Shown piece after piece: positions 37,901 through 49,966 of a stretch of 64,000 nucleotides of DNA. The DNA lies in NCBI RefSeq assembly GCF_020740795.1, contig NC_067302.1:777001-841000 (forward strand), in the 5' to 3' direction. A model generated the notes under the pieces. That model was not told the DNA's origin and searched no databases. It saw only the letters and a program-made list of their open reading frames with translations. Source of the stretch: Apus apus (taxonomy: Eukaryota; Chordata; Aves; Apodiformes; Apodidae). Position numbers and translations under genes: made by a program. Within the stretch, counting starts at the first letter, position 1. Each line of letters begins with the position of its first letter.

Positions 37901-40900
37901 ACACCTCCAGACCACATACCAAAGAGGATGTTTCTGCAATTGCTTCTGAGAACATGGCACAGCACATGTGCCCCAGGGTGACACTGCAGGCAGCAGGGAT
38001 GTGATGTGATCTGGCTTAGTTGGTGGAGCACACGCTAGTGAGACCCTCCCTGCTGTTCAGGGAGGACTGTGAGAAACAAGATGGGACCCTGGGAAAGGGC
38101 AGCAGGTTCCACAGACAATACAGGTGCACATCAGCATCTGCACCATACACTGTAGCAAACCATCATGGAAAAGTTCAGGGGAAGATTGACTGAAGCAACT
38201 GGGCAGTTTATGACCGTTATTACCACACGTAGCAATGGAAGCTAAAATACAGGCAATTCAATTGCAGATTATATGGATTAGATGATGACTACCAGGGCTA
38301 GAAGGAATTCTCCCTGCATTCCACATGCCTTACACAACTGCCTGGGGAACCTGCCTTGACACAGACTGGTTTCTTCACTTCTGTCTTAAACGTCAAGCAC
38401 GGACCCATGTCAGAGAAAAAGCAAAGCAGGATTCCTAAACCCGTGGCTCAGCCTGGCACAGCAAATCTAATCCTGCTGCATCGTTACAACTTGCTACAAA
38501 CAGGCAGCTTTGGGAAGAGACACTGTGCTCACCTTCCAAAGGGTGACGGTCATTCTTTGGTAACTTGGGGGAGAGAGGAGCACTGTATGGAGGGGAATCT
38601 TGGGAATATCGCTTTGTACCCCGGCCTGGTCCCTGCAGAGTCCCGTCTAACGAACTGCTTCTGTCTAGGAAAAGAGAACAAGCCCTATTTAGGAGTGGAG
38701 ACTTGCTGGGAAATTCAGTCTTGCCAGAGTTAGGTGAGACTCGCATGCATCGCCAGCCTGGGTAAAACTGCAACCCAGCACATCAGCATTTTGGATTTTG
38801 TTTTGCAAGTTTTGTCAGAAAAAAAAGGTGGGGAGAAACCTGATGAAGGATCTTAGCCACGTTTTGATATATTTCCCCCTTTGATTGACTTAATACCATT
38901 TCTTCCTATTCTGTCCCCTGGCTCATTCTGCACCATTCCTGCTCCGCCCCACCCCTCACCTTTCAGGGGCACGTAACCCTTGGCCAATTTGCAAACAACC
39001 CTTGGATGACTTGCAAACACTATGTGCCATGCAAAGTGCTTGACTAAACTGTACTCAAATTTTCAATCTTTTCCCAAATGGCTCCCTCCAGTGTCCCCCA
39101 GCTGTCGCTGCTGCTCTTCTCCAAATGCTTCCCAACCATGGGGTTCCCCATCTTGCACGTGGCAGAGCAGACACCAGGCTGGGCTGCCAGACGTGGCTTT
39201 GCCACAGGCTGAAGGCTGCACCTGAGGTGTCAGAGGGTGGATGAACACAGAGGATGGAAACGGAGACATGGATGGAGCAGCAGCCAGGCTGGTGACAGAG
39301 CAAGCGGCAGCCTGAGCCCTGCCTGGACAAGACAAGGTCATCTGAGGAGCAATGAGGAGGTTTCCCACAGCCGCCCTGAGCACAGGCACCATGTGTGAGC
39401 CTGTGGTGTCCCAGATGTGCACGGAGAGAGGGGAGGGATGCTCAGGACACAGGCCAGGAGCTGCAGCAGAGCAGGGAGCAGCCCCAGCTGCCGGGGCAGG
39501 GCGGGAACGGGTGCTGGGGGGGGGTGACAAAAACACGACGGGGACTGGACACCAAGGGAGACGTGTGACGCCAGACAGAGAAACAAAGGTACAGGTGGGG
39601 GAGAAGCATCAGACAGCCACAACTGAGTTGACTAAAGAGAAACACTAAGGTAGAGAAAAATGCCTGTTCCATCAAAACCCCTTCAGGAAATGCAAGATGA
39701 GCTGCTTATCCTGAGGGACTCCATAGAAGTATGATCAAAAATCACCGTAACAATATTGGAAAGAAAAACACTGTCCTCAGGACAAGTCCCTGTAAGAAAC
39801 ATTCATTGCCTTGGCAGATGCTCTTAGTGATGCCTCTGGATACCTCTACATGTAAAACTGCATAAAACTTCAGCAAACAGTCACAGAACCACATGAAAAG
39901 GTGACACTTCTTGAAGCTCTTTTTTTCAGGTTTTGTTTTGGGTTATGTTTTCAATTGGTTCTTTTAAAAGTACTGCAAACACAGAAGGGTGGGTTGTAGA
40001 AGATAAGCCAGGGAATCAGAGGTTAGTCCAGTGTAAATTAATGGAAAGACAATAAAAAAATAGGACTGTAGTTATGGTCTCCAATTTTAAAGGACCAATT
40101 TTAAGAAAATAAAGAAATGGAGTAACACTGCACTCAGTGGTCACAGTATGGATCATCAGGAAAAACAGAAAATACCTTTAGTTCCAAAAAATTCCATAAA
40201 CATCATGAATGTGGATCACCAGTGCAGAAAGAATCTGGGAGGAAAGAATCCCAAACCTAAGTGGATAAATGTTCACTTTGAGAAGGATGCTGAGCACAAG
40301 CAGAGCATTTACTGGAAGTGAAAAGGACCTGCTCAGCATGGAGCTGTGTACCTGAGGATGGCAAGTACAGGCACCAAGTGAACTTTTGAACTCATTCTGT
40401 CTGTGGACACAGTGCAAAGGAAAGAGCAGGGCTGGGCTTTCAGCTGCAAGTGCGTGGGAACAGCACAGGAGGACACTGTGCAGCAAGGTAGATTGAGATA
40501 CAAAGGTTGTCCTTGTCTGCACATGATGGGACAGCTTTGAGGAATATTCCACCTCACCTAACTTGTTGGTGGGGTGGAAGAGAATATCTGCCCATGTCTG
40601 GGTGTGCACTGTCCCCATCTCAAGGCCCTCGGGATGGATGCCTTTGTGGTCAGGGAAGGGCTGCTCACCTCTTCTCATCAAGTCAAAGTCCAAGTCCAAA
40701 GGCCTACTTCAGGATCCTTTAACTTGCACTTTGACTGCACTGGTACCTCCTCCCCCCCTGCAGAGAGTGCCAACACAACCAGCTCACATCCTGATGCCTC
40801 TGTGACACCCAAACAAATGCATTCAAACCCACAAAAATGTGTTCAAACTAATTCCACCCCTCACTTCCAGTCACAGCCATGCTGAACACCTCAAAGATTA

Positions 40901-43900
40901 AAAGAAACAGGAGAGGAATGAAAATATACACCACTGACTAAGCAGCAGAAGTCAAGTATCTGAACATACTCGAACTGAGGATGGGAGGATGAGGAGGAAG
41001 CCAAAACTTAAGAAGGTGCACATGAAACCCTGGGGCTGCTACAGCAAAGTCTAACACAACTAAGTGAGGTGCTGCTCAGAGTGACTGGAAACACAGTGCT
41101 AATATTAAAAAAAAAAAAAAAGGCAAAAAATATTTTGGCAACGAAATGCTCATGTCTGACCTCAGGCTGGTAAGAAGATCTGAAGGAGAGGGCAAGTAAA
41201 ATCCTGCAGTTAGTAAAATCCACATGGCACAAACTGCGGAGGCGCTCACCAGAGGAGACTAACCCACCAGCTTCCTTATCATGGGAGAACAACTGATCCA
41301 TCAAAGTGTGGTCAGTCTCATTTAACTGGAATTCAGCAAGGTATCATTGGATACAGAGAACATCAGCATTACAAGAAGCTTTGTTATACACAAAACCATC
41401 TGATTTGATGGGAAAAGCAGTTGGCAGAGCACTGAGTGAGCTCGTAAGACTGGAGAACAATTGCTAATGAATTTTCTTCAGGAACATTCTTGAGCCCAGT
41501 GACATTCAATACTTTTATTGGTAACTTTGGCACAAATTTCAGAGATTCACTGACAAAATCTGATGGTGTCTTCCCACGTCAGGCCAGATAAAGTAGCATT
41601 TGAAATGCAGAAAAAAATTTAACAGAACAGAGTACCAGAAAGGAGGTAAATCCAACAGCCAAACACAGAGGTGTATGTGAAGCATTATCCCATGAGCTGG
41701 GAACCTGCAGCTGACAATATCAGATGAACAGTCTGACCAGAATGTGTTGATCATCACCTGCCATGAGGACACAGTAATAAAAAGCAGGTTCCAGAGACAT
41801 GTCTGGTCAATATGGTGGTGCCAGTGCTGTGGCACCAGGTCTCCATGAGCAGTTCCCCAGTGTGCTGGGTGGTCACTTCCTGAAGTTTAATTCAAACCAT
41901 CACTAGATGAGACGAGCAGAGAGCCTTTCTTAGTAGAGCAGCCAAAAGGCAAACTCCCCTAAAGGATACAACTACTCTCTAACTTCGGGAAGACATTGAA
42001 CTAAGTTAAGCTAAAAGATGTTAAGACAAGTAGATATGGTTACCAAATTGCCTGAGAATTAATTTAGACTAGAAACTAAAACCTAGTTTCTAAAAATTCA
42101 CCAAAAACCTCCAGTGGAAAAGCAAAATCCCCAACTCCAGAGTTAATTAAAGCAACACCATATGCTGTGGTGCCTGTAATAACAGGACTCAAAGCTCAGT
42201 GGTCCAGAAGGTCCCTCCAGGCCTATGTTTTCAGATGGCTCCAGGTCAGATCTAAATTTTCAGCCCATTCCTGTTCCTACTGACAGCAATCAGCTTCCCA
42301 TTTTTTTTGCAAATCTACTGTTTTCCTGATGTCCAGCTTGATCTATTTCCCCTTCCATGATTATGCCTTAGCAAGACAGAAAGCCAGGATGCAGCTGACC
42401 TAAGGGCTGCTGCAGACCTTCTTTCTTCTGCTCCAAGTATATGCGTGAATTCTGCTGTAAAGGTGCTCCTGTAAAGCGAGTTTGCTCAGGGAATTGAGAC
42501 CAGCTCCCAGTCCTAACCATTGATCATTTTCTGGAAGAATGAGCCCCATTCAGGCACACAATCACCTGTACTGTAGAGTAAACAAGGCAGGACACACAGA
42601 GCTGAAGGTGAGACCATGACAGACTTGACAGTTGGTGTAATTTAACCTGATGTAAACCTGCATCCTCATTTTCCTATGACCAGCCCTAACTTCTCAAAAT
42701 CACTGGTACTGTTTCTCTGTCCTCACCAGAAGCCACTGTAATGAACAGATAACAAGGTTTATCATCTTCTTTCAGGTGCCTGAGTGTTAGATGACCAGAT
42801 GCTAAACAATCCCTGAAACACCAGTATGAACTACAGGACTAGGTGTTATCACTTCTCTGGACTGCAGTTAATCTTTTTTTAATCTCTGCAGACACCCCAG
42901 AGAAGAGTTCAGGATGGGCAAGTCTCTCAGCATTGTGTCATATCTGGTGCTCTGCCTGAGTTTCCCTGAATTCTGACCTTGCTCTTTTCTACCCTGCCAG
43001 ACATCCCAGCTCTTAGCACAGACACCGCTGACAGCTCATGGTGGCCAGAAACCACACCAGTGAGCTGCAGGATCCTCTCCATCCAAGCCTGCTACCATGT
43101 CCAGATCCTGACTCCTCTTCCCCCCATTCTGGTTTTGCTCTGTCTCATGCCAACAGGGTACTTCCACACTGGAGCATGGGGATTTCTTCCAATTGAGGGT
43201 TGCCTAGACGGGTAACCTCTATTCCCCATAACTAGACATGGTGACTCCTGTACTTGCCACAGCAGCCAACCCACTTCCTACAGCTCCTCTTCTTACAGCA
43301 CAACACAGCTCCCTGCTTTCAGCATTGCTGGCTCCAGCACAGCCCCAGCCTGCAGGCAGCTGGGTGACCAGGAAGGAAGCAGAGAACAGTCACTCTGAGA
43401 CACTCATGTTCTTTAGACTCTTGCTAATCCCTTCCCTTGCATATGGGCACATTATGAGATGCAATGAAACCCTGTGGCACTGGGCTGCTGCCCCTAAGCT
43501 TCACAATTAGCAACTTTTCCTTAAACAGCTCTTCCTAAACGCTTATCCTTTTACATTAGAAATTCTTGCTTTTTGTGATTTTTGTAATTACGGTCAGAGC
43601 CACGATTGTCCAAACTTTGGAACAACCTAAAACAGTATAGTAGATTTTTGCTTACTCAGGGGGCAGAAAGGTAGAGGAGGAAGCAAGACAGGAGAGCAGA
43701 TCAGCACAAGGCACTGCTCAAGTACCTGAAAAGGGTGCAGGTAGCTTTTATCCTCACCACAACTGGCTCTCCTGCAGTGGTTGTTACCCCAGGGTTTGCT
43801 GCTGGCACACAGCACTGCCGGGAAAACTGTGGGTCTTCTGGTTTTCCCCTGCTTTCACTCAGGAGAAACTCTGCAGCCTGATGATCTGCACTGTGGCATG

Positions 43901-46900
43901 AATTATCTTGCCAGGGGTGTGAGGCTCCAAGGCAGTGGAGTGTTACCCATGCCAAGAAAAACAAATCCACTCATGCCTCAGATTGCTGCAGCGCGGATTC
44001 CCGGCGCGGATCCACGTTCAGCGAGGGCTGGATGTGCTGCCTGCTGCCAGCACTCACAGCCAGCCTGGACACCACTCTGCTAGGCTTTACTTCCATTTCT
44101 AATTACAATTTATCTAATAAATATTTCTATTTTTCATGCAGTCTTTCACCTTAATTTTTACCTGGATGAAGTCACTATAATCAGATTACAGGAAGCGGGA
44201 AGGACTCGGGGACAAGGAGAGGAGGGAAGACAAGGAGACAGCACGGATGAGTGGAACCTACAGGCAGAGATGGAAATCAGACCGACAGGCAGAAAATACA
44301 GCAACCTGAATCCTGCACAAAAAAAGCCCTGTGGGCGTGGGCGTGATACTAGGTGTGACGCAATGAACCCTGCAGAGGGCTCTGAAACCCACGCCTGCCT
44401 CCTGAGATAAAGATAAAATCTGGGTTAAGACATGGAGCACCTGGAGTCCCTACAGTGCCACCCCCGCCCCAGCTCCTACCTGGTAGATACCTGTCGTGGT
44501 CGTACTCGTGTGAGCGCTGCATGTGGCTGTGCTGGGTGAAAGGCTGGTTCCCAAAGAGGTTGTCACTGCGGAGATTGTGGCAGAGCTTCTCCAGGAAGCG
44601 GAGGACGTAGGTGATACTGTTTACTGCTGGCAGGTTCAGAGTGTGCTGTTCCCGATCAAACACAGCTGGAGACAGAAACAAACAGAGCCCAAAACGTAAA
44701 CCCCCTGCAAAGGCAGGAGCCTACGCCCAGGGCTGCACAGCCAGCTTCTGTATCTCAGCATCGCTGGTCTAGACTAGAGCAAACAACAGCCACTGCCTCC
44801 CGCCGGCTGCGCTGAGCGGGCTGCCCCGGGACAGGCTGCAACCAGCCTGCTGCACCCAGCACCGGGCATGGGGCAGTGCTCCAGGGACTGGGAAGGCATT
44901 CCAGGAGGGGCCTGCACATCCAGGAGGAGCCTGCACATCCAGGTAAACATCAGGGTATTTCTTGTCTCCATCAGGAGTTCTGAGAATCCCACCCGTTCTG
45001 CCTCCTGCTGGGGGCTGGGCAGTGCTGGGGTGAAGCACAAGGCTGCCCGGCTGGCACCAGGGCTGCCCTCTGCCTTCTCCAGCAGCTCTGCCTGGAGGCC
45101 ATGCTAACTGCTCTGCAGCAGCTGCCAGATGTTGCTTCACTGACACAGATGTTTGGCATGGAAGAGAAGACAGAAATCAGTTCTGTCTGCCCCTGGCCCA
45201 TGACTGCACCAAGCTTCAGGACAGACATCTTCCAAGGACTGAACTCTTGCAATGACATCGCTGAAGGCAAAGTGCTGCAGGCCAGTTCTCACCTGAGATG
45301 ACCTCTCCCCCGTGGCCTTGTTTTAAGAAGGAGAAGACTGTTTTCTGATGATAAGCACAATCAATGCAGGCCTGTACTGCTTGCTGCAGGACAACAGAAG
45401 CTCGAGCTGGTCCAAAATGGTCAGGCAGCTGCTGAACTTTCTTCTTGTCTAGGTGGGGCCCAGTGCTGCCGTTCTTGTTCAAGTAAATGCAAACTGCCAG
45501 GATGAGAAATGTGTTTGCCATTAACCCACTCAAGAAAGTGAGAAACAGAGGCCTAAAATTCAACCTGAGAGATGCTGAGATTTTAAGACTGTCAAGTCGC
45601 TCACATAGGGGAATCCACCACGACTGCCTGTCTGCATCCTACCAGCAGAGCTGCTTACTGAGAGGAACCACCTCCACCATCTTTCTGCCTCACACTCACC
45701 TTCCAAACTGCTGCTGCTTCTCCTACACTTTCCCCAGAACTCAGGCTGCAAAGCCAGGTAAGGCAGCTGTGATGTTCAAAGGAGATGAAGGAACACAGCC
45801 CCTACTTTTCAGGGAAACTGGGTTCTTTAAGTTCCTCTGAAAACTGGTTATTCTGTTCTAGGGAAACAGAGGGCTCAGCCCATATCCAGTGCTTGACCAA
45901 ACACAAAAATCAGCTTTGCATTAGACTTTACTGCCCAGATTAATCTTCAGCTGCATCTCAGAGCTGTAGCAGAGCATACACTCTGCACTGCTGCTCCTCC
46001 TGCTCCCCTGCTTCCTCCTGTTCCCCATATGCCTTGATATCCTGCCTGAAGCAGAACAGATCCCTGCCACTGTCGCTCTGCATGTTGCTGCAGCTTCAGC
46101 AGCTGTGCCTGGCATGGCTGGGGAGAGCTCTGGGCTCACAAGAGGTGCTGCCCACAGCACTGCCTCTGGGCACCACAAGATTCCCTTTGAGAGCTGTGGA
46201 GTCATTAGCGTGCACGTGGTCATCCAGGGAAAGGGGTCCCTGCACTGATCGGATGGACCTGCAGCCTTCCTATGACTTCATGATTTCCAAGACAGACAGA
46301 GATAAACAAGCTGATCTGAACTTGTGTGCCTCTCCTGACACACTCCCTCTTAGGCAGCCCTTCTGGGATGGTAATGTTTGCTAGAGTAGGGGGTTAGGAA
46401 TAAATGGGAGCATCTTGTTGTGCTGCTTTCCGACAGCTGCAGCTCCTAACTGTGCAATCTTGTCAAGAATGTGGTTCAAGACCCTTACCTGTGGGAGCCT
46501 GCATGGCAGAGCTGGGGATTGTAGCAGCGTCCTGAGGCACAGTGCTTGTGTCTGGTTCTGGGGTACTTGTTGTTGGAGAGGTGGGTGCTGGGTTCAGCAA
46601 TGTCCTAGGTTTCCTCTGCAGAAAAAGAGGAGATATTTCTCCTTTTACCCCTGCTCTCCTTTACCACTCAGGATCACTACACTCTCCTTTGCATCCAACA
46701 GACAAGGTACTGTGGAACATGACACACTTCTGATGGTGATGACGGGGAGAATCAAGAACCTAGTAATCAATACATGTGTATTTTATAAACCACAATCCTG
46801 AAAAAATAGCAAGCCTGGGATCTGCCACCTCTGCTTGACTGAGGCTAGCTACACACAGTGCATGGAAGAGCTTTGTCCACCATTTGGCCATCCTGTCATG

Positions 46901-47388
46901 ATCACAGCATCTGCCATGCAGCTCCAAAGACACAGTTTGTTGATGGAAATGATCTTTAGGACACAGACATTCTCTACAGCTGTGGGGCTGGACTTTGAGA
47001 GATACTCCCAGCCCACACACCCCTCTGGTCTCCTACTTGCTGCAGCCATACAGCCAGAGGCTGAGACAAACGTGCACAAACACACGCATGCACCATCCCG
47101 TGGCAGAACTCGCAGCACCTGCTTTTCACCCGCCTGCATCAGCATCAGCTTTTACCTTACTGCCAGGCTTGGGGCCTCTCTTTCTGGGGAATTTCAAAGG
47201 CTCCACTGACTTGGAGGGTGTAGGCATGGGGTGATGGATTAGCGCTTTGGTCGTTCGACCACGCTTCTTCCCTGTTTTGCGACGCCTTTGCCCTTGTTGA
47301 TGCCCCAAAACAGTCTTTGTGCTACTGTGCATGCTAGGTTTCTCCGAGTTTACTTCGGAGGCAGGTAAAGGGCTCTTTGGAATCACAA
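28828..47388 (-). CDS. SCMH1: Polycomb protein SCMH1, C-terminal eight coding exons (partial)
   Basis: SCMH1 is a nuclear Polycomb-group protein associated with PRC1 and repression of Hox loci; the full protein has two MBT repeats, a SLED domain and a C-terminal SAM domain. Exons in transcript order (minus strand): 47388-47156, 46615-46489, 45493-45293, 44665-44480, 38664-38533, 32386-32183, 31062-30923 and 28953-28828. All borders are GT-AG and all phases agree; together they give 449 residues and a TGA. Recognisable parts are the basic linker with [12 protein letters not shown], the SLED domain ([20 protein letters not shown] onward), a linker with GETFVLGDG, and the SAM domain ([10 protein letters not shown] through [10 protein letters not shown]). 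The first exon here opens in phase 1, so MBT exons must lie upstream, beyond 64 kb. The gene is intact as far as seen. Confidence 0.93.
29116..29305. repeat. CCCTGCATCC minisatellite in last SCMH1 intron
   Basis: Around 17 imperfect copies of a 10-12-base unit (CCCTGCATCCCA, CCCTGCATCCTG, CCTGACCCCAG) run for about 190 bp. Frames through it read as Cys/Met-rich or Pro/Ser-rich repeats on the two strands; these are compositional and not genes. Confidence 0.9.
30670..30688. repeat. CA microsatellite
   Basis: About eight CA units in the intron between the two SAM exons of SCMH1. Confidence 0.85.
30923..31062 (-). CDS. SCMH1: SCMH1 exon: SAM domain, first half
   Basis: It encodes [20 protein letters not shown], then [20 protein letters not shown] and ADLFRKH. 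The WSVEEVMQF opening is the first helix of the Scm-type SAM domain, which forms head-to-tail polymers with other Polycomb SAM proteins. It leaves in phase 0 (donor GTGAGT). Confidence 0.95.
32183..32386 (-). CDS. SCMH1: SCMH1 exon: linker before SAM domain
   Basis: It encodes [20 protein letters not shown], then [20 protein letters not shown] and a tail with [10 protein letters not shown]-like sequence ([11 protein letters not shown]). The acceptor is GCATTCCAG and the donor GTAAGA; 204 nt, phase 1-1. The ETFVLG and DPMDSALN motifs match this segment of mammalian SCMH1. Confidence 0.9.
34040..34795 (+). mobile_element. CR1 LINE 3' portion in SCMH1 intron
   Basis: It has ORF2-end codons ([16 protein letters not shown], then a frame with [14 protein letters not shown] and [10 protein letters not shown]) followed by the 3' UTR (GGCTGCCCAGAGAGGTTGTG, GGTTGGACTAGATGATCTCC) and the tail TCTGATTCTGTGACTCTGTG. 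ORF2 is broken by frameshifts. It is antisense to SCMH1. Confidence 0.92.
38533..38664 (-). CDS. SCMH1: SCMH1 possible cassette exon (SLED-SAM linker)
   Basis: A 132-nt (44-codon), phase 1-1 segment between a TTTCCTAG acceptor and a GTGAGC donor encodes [20 protein letters not shown] and then [25 protein letters not shown]. The core [10 protein letters not shown] closely resembles the linker of the paralogue SCML2, and the position between SLED and SAM agrees. Splicing keeps frame with or without it, so it may be alternative. The human SCMH1 form I know best goes straight from the preceding exon to the next. Transcript support is needed for its use. Confidence 0.75.
41310..42236 (+). mobile_element. 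Possible ancient CR1-like LINE remnant
   Basis: The sequence has scattered resemblance to CR1 (GAGCCCAGTGACATTCAATA, GGGAAGACATTGAACTAA) and a worn 3'-tail-like segment near 42183-42236 (TCAGTGGTCCAGAAGGTCCC, TCCAGGCCTATGTTTTC). It is too diverged for firm assignment. Confidence 0.35.
44480..44665 (-). CDS. SCMH1: SCMH1 exon: SLED domain, second half
   Basis: It encodes [20 protein letters not shown], then [20 protein letters not shown] and [22 protein letters not shown]. Borders are GTCTCCAG and GTAGGA. It ends in phase 1, compatible with splicing either to the exon at 38664 (giving LP-DRSSS) or to the one at 32386 (giving LPG-ETF). Confidence 0.93.
45293..45493 (-). CDS. SCMH1: SCMH1 exon: SLED domain, first half
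   Basis: It encodes [20 protein letters not shown] through [20 protein letters not shown] to GGEVIS. This is the SLED (Scm-like embedded) domain, a DNA-binding module of Scm family proteins. The exon enters and leaves in phase 1. Confidence 0.93.
46489..46615 (-). CDS. SCMH1: SCMH1 exon: Pro/Thr/Ser-rich linker
   Basis: It encodes [20 protein letters not shown] and then [20 protein letters not shown]. The acceptor is TTTCTGCAG; the donor GTAAGG follows ACA G. The linker precedes the SLED domain and is probably disordered. Confidence 0.9.
47156..47388 (-). CDS. SCMH1: SCMH1 exon: basic AT-hook-like linker
   Basis: It encodes [18 protein letters not shown] and then a Lys/Arg-rich stretch with [13 protein letters not shown] and [12 protein letters not shown]. 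The acceptor is TTTATTTCAG and the donor GTAAAA. It enters with one base borrowed from an unseen upstream exon and leaves in phase 0. The KRGRTTK and KRGPKPG motifs are of AT-hook type and fit a chromatin linker between MBT and SLED domains. Confidence 0.9.
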
Positions 47389-47991
47389 CTGAAATAAAAA
47401 GAGAAAAAGCAAATATAATTAAATCAGGCGAGAATCAAAACAAGAGCAGCCTCCATCTTTATACAGTGTCACATGGAAAAGCCTGGAGTATTCTCAGCCC
47501 CCTGGATGGAGGCTGCTGCTCTCCATGCCAGAATAAAAACCAAATGCAATGATCCTTGGTTCAGCACTTGAGCTGTGGGACATTGTGGCTTAGCCTGGGT
47601 GGGCTGAACTCCAGAAGGATCATGCTTTCAGCCATACCTTCCTTCCTGAAAAAACTGGCACCTACACCTCTTCCTTCTGCGAGTGGTGACCTGCCAGCAA
47701 TCATGTAAACACACTGAAAGCATTTCTCAGGGAAGGATCAGTCGAGACCTGCCTGGGTGTCACAGAGCCAGAGCTGTACTGGAAACCCCCTCTCTCAAGG
47801 CAGAAGTTAAATTCACTCTGTCCCTAGATTACCAATGAACTGCAGTGGATGGAGGACCAGCTCCATCCTCAATGTCTGCAAGAACTACTGCTCCTGGCCC
47901 CAGATGACAACTCATCTCAGCTGGATGAGCAGACCTGCCTCTCTCACCTACTGCCAGTAGTGAAGTACAAGCACATGGTCTGTTCCTTCTT

Positions 47992-49235
47992 ATAAAGTCA
48001 TAGAGTTGTCAGGGTTGGAAGGGACCTCTGAAGATCATCTAGTCCAACCCCCATGCTAGAGAAGGATCACCTACAGTAGATCACACAGGGGCATATCCAC
48101 ACGGGTTTGGAATGTCTCCAGAGGAGACTCCACAACCTCTCTGGGCAGTCTGTTCCAGTGCTCTGTTACTCTCACAGTAAAGAAGTATTTCCTTATGTTT
48201 AACTTGAAACTTCTGTGTTCCAGCCTGTGCTCATTGTCCCTTGTCCTGTCGTTGGACACTGCAGAAAAGAGTGGACCCATCCTCCTGACATCAGCTCTTT
48301 AGATATTTACAAGCATTTATGAGACCCCCCCTCAGTCTCCCTCTTCTTCAGGCTAAACTGCCCCAGCTGTCTCAGCATTTCCTCACAGGGCAGATGCTCC
48401 AGTCCCCTGATCATCTTTGTGTCCTGTGCTGGACTCTTTACAGTAGTTCCTTATCCTTTGTGAACTGGGCAGCCCAAAATTGGATGCAGTTCTCCAGATG
48501 CAGCCTCACTAGGGCAGAGTAGAGGGGCAGGAGAACCTCCCTTGACCACACTCTTCTTAATGTCCCCCAGGATGCCATTGGCCTTCTTGGCTGCAAGGGC
48601 ACATTGTTGGCTCATGGTCAGCCTGTTGTCCAGCAGGACTCCAAGGTCCTTCTCCCCAGAGCTGCTACCCAGCAGGTCAGCCCCCAGCCTGTACTGATCC
48701 AAGAGGTTGCTCCTCCCCACATGCAGTACTCTACACTTGTCCTTATTGAACTTCATTAAGTTTCTCCTTGCCCATCTCTCCAGTCTATCCAAGTCACGCT
48801 GAATGGCAGCACAGCCTTCTGGTGTGTCACCACTCCTTCCACTTTTGTATGATCAGAAAACTTGCTAATGGTGCACTTCATCCCTTTGTCCAGGTCACTA
48901 ATGAATACATTGAAGAGGGCCAGATCTGGTACTGGCCCCCAAGGAACCCCACTGGATACAGGGCCCCACTCTGCCTCACAACAACTCTCTGAGCTCTGTC
49001 CTTCAACCACTTCCCAATCCACCTCACTGCCCTATCACCCAATGCACACTTCTTGAACTTCCCTGTGAGGATGCTGTGGGAGATGGTGTCGAAAGCCTTG
49101 CCGAAATCAAGGTAGACCACATCCACTGGTCTCCCCTCATCTATCCATCTAATTGTGTGATCCTAGAAGGCTATCAGATCGGTCAAGCTTGACTCCCCCT
49201 TGGTGAATCCATGCTGATAAGTCCTGATGACCCTC
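47992..49235 (-). mobile_element. CR1 LINE, 3' part (left of provirus)
   Basis: Starting with the reversed tail (AAGTCATAGAGTTGTCAGGG, TTGGAAGGGACCTCTGAAGA, TCATCTAGTCCAACCCCCAT), it runs into ORF2 on the minus strand. Recognisable RT sequence includes DVVYLDFGKAFDTISHSIL at about 49126-49070 and VFISDLDKGMKCTISKFSDH near 48920. The expected FADD catalytic box reads FSDH and frames shift, so the copy is dead. It is cut at 49235 by the LTR provirus and resumes at 55767. It is in sense with SCMH1. Confidence 0.93.
49231..49235. repeat. Target-site duplication, left copy
   Basis: CCCTC directly precedes the TG of the left LTR and is repeated at 55767-55771 after the CA of the right LTR. A 6-bp reading (ACCCTC) is possible because the LTR ends in A; five bases give canonical TG...CA termini. 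Confidence 0.85.
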
Positions 49236-49938
49236 TGTCCTGGTTTTAGCCAGGATTAAGCCAATTTTTCTTTTCACTGATTTTTTTTTTCTTCAGTAAG
49301 CTTTCTTTTAGCTAGCAACTGTGTGTTCTGCTAGGCTGATAAGACAGTGGAATGTTTTTCTAACTACTGAGGCTTCAAGGTTACACCTTCACTCCGCCGG
49401 CTCAGACACTATGGGGAGATCTCTGACCCCCCCGTGGGAGGCTGAGTTAGACAGACAGCAAAATTGGCCAAAGATATTCCATTCCATATATCTACGTAAG
49501 CTCAGAGGAAGGACAGAGATCTTAGAAGACAGCTTCCTCCTTCTTCTTGCCCCTCTCTTCCGTCCATGGCCGGCGTCCGGGGAGGACTCTGCTCATCCAT
49601 CACCGCCGACCCTTAGGCTCGAGCTCTCCTGACCCTCAGAACTCTCTGCTTTCTCCAGCAGCAGCTCCGGGATTTCTCGGGACTCTTCCCAGTTCAGGGG
49701 AGTGCTGTGGGAGTTGCTGGGGGTGGGGGGAGGCGAGAGGCTTTTGCCCATATCTGAATATACCTGTATATAATTGTATATATTTTCTTGTGTGATTCAT
49801 TAGTGTTTTAATTAAAGCTGTGTAGTTTAGTTTTCAATCCAGCCAAGTCTCTCTCCTTTTCTCTCTCTCCTTCCCTGACTGGGTGGGGGGGGAAGGGGAT
49901 CGAGAGCATTGTTGTCGGACCTGAGTCAAACGGTGACA
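49236..49938 (+). repeat. Left LTR of the provirus
   Basis: It begins TGTCCTGG and ends GGTGACA, with TGTC/GACA inverted ends. A TATA-rich stretch lies near 49763-49784 and an ATTAAA polyadenylation signal at 49811-49816, followed by a CT-rich U5. It differs from the right LTR at only three substitutions and two single-base indels. Confidence 0.95.
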
Positions 49939-49948
49939 ACAATTTAAT

Positions 49949-49966
49949 TGGCGCCCAACGTGGGGC
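49949..49966 (+). promoter_or_regulatory. Primer binding site, tRNA-Lys(1,2) type
   Basis: TGGCGCCCAACGTGGGGC starts ten bases after the left LTR. It is complementary to the 3' end of tRNA-Lys1,2 as I know it, the same primer class used by foamy viruses and several betaretroviruses. Mammalian ERV-L was named for a leucine primer, so the primer here differs from the name. Confidence 0.85.

Noticed and set aside
49321-49632. 103-codon open frame, identical in both LTRs (also 55150-55461)
   Set aside because: It lies wholly inside the LTR; duplication merely reflects LTR identity, and no retroviral LTR protein of this kind is indicated.
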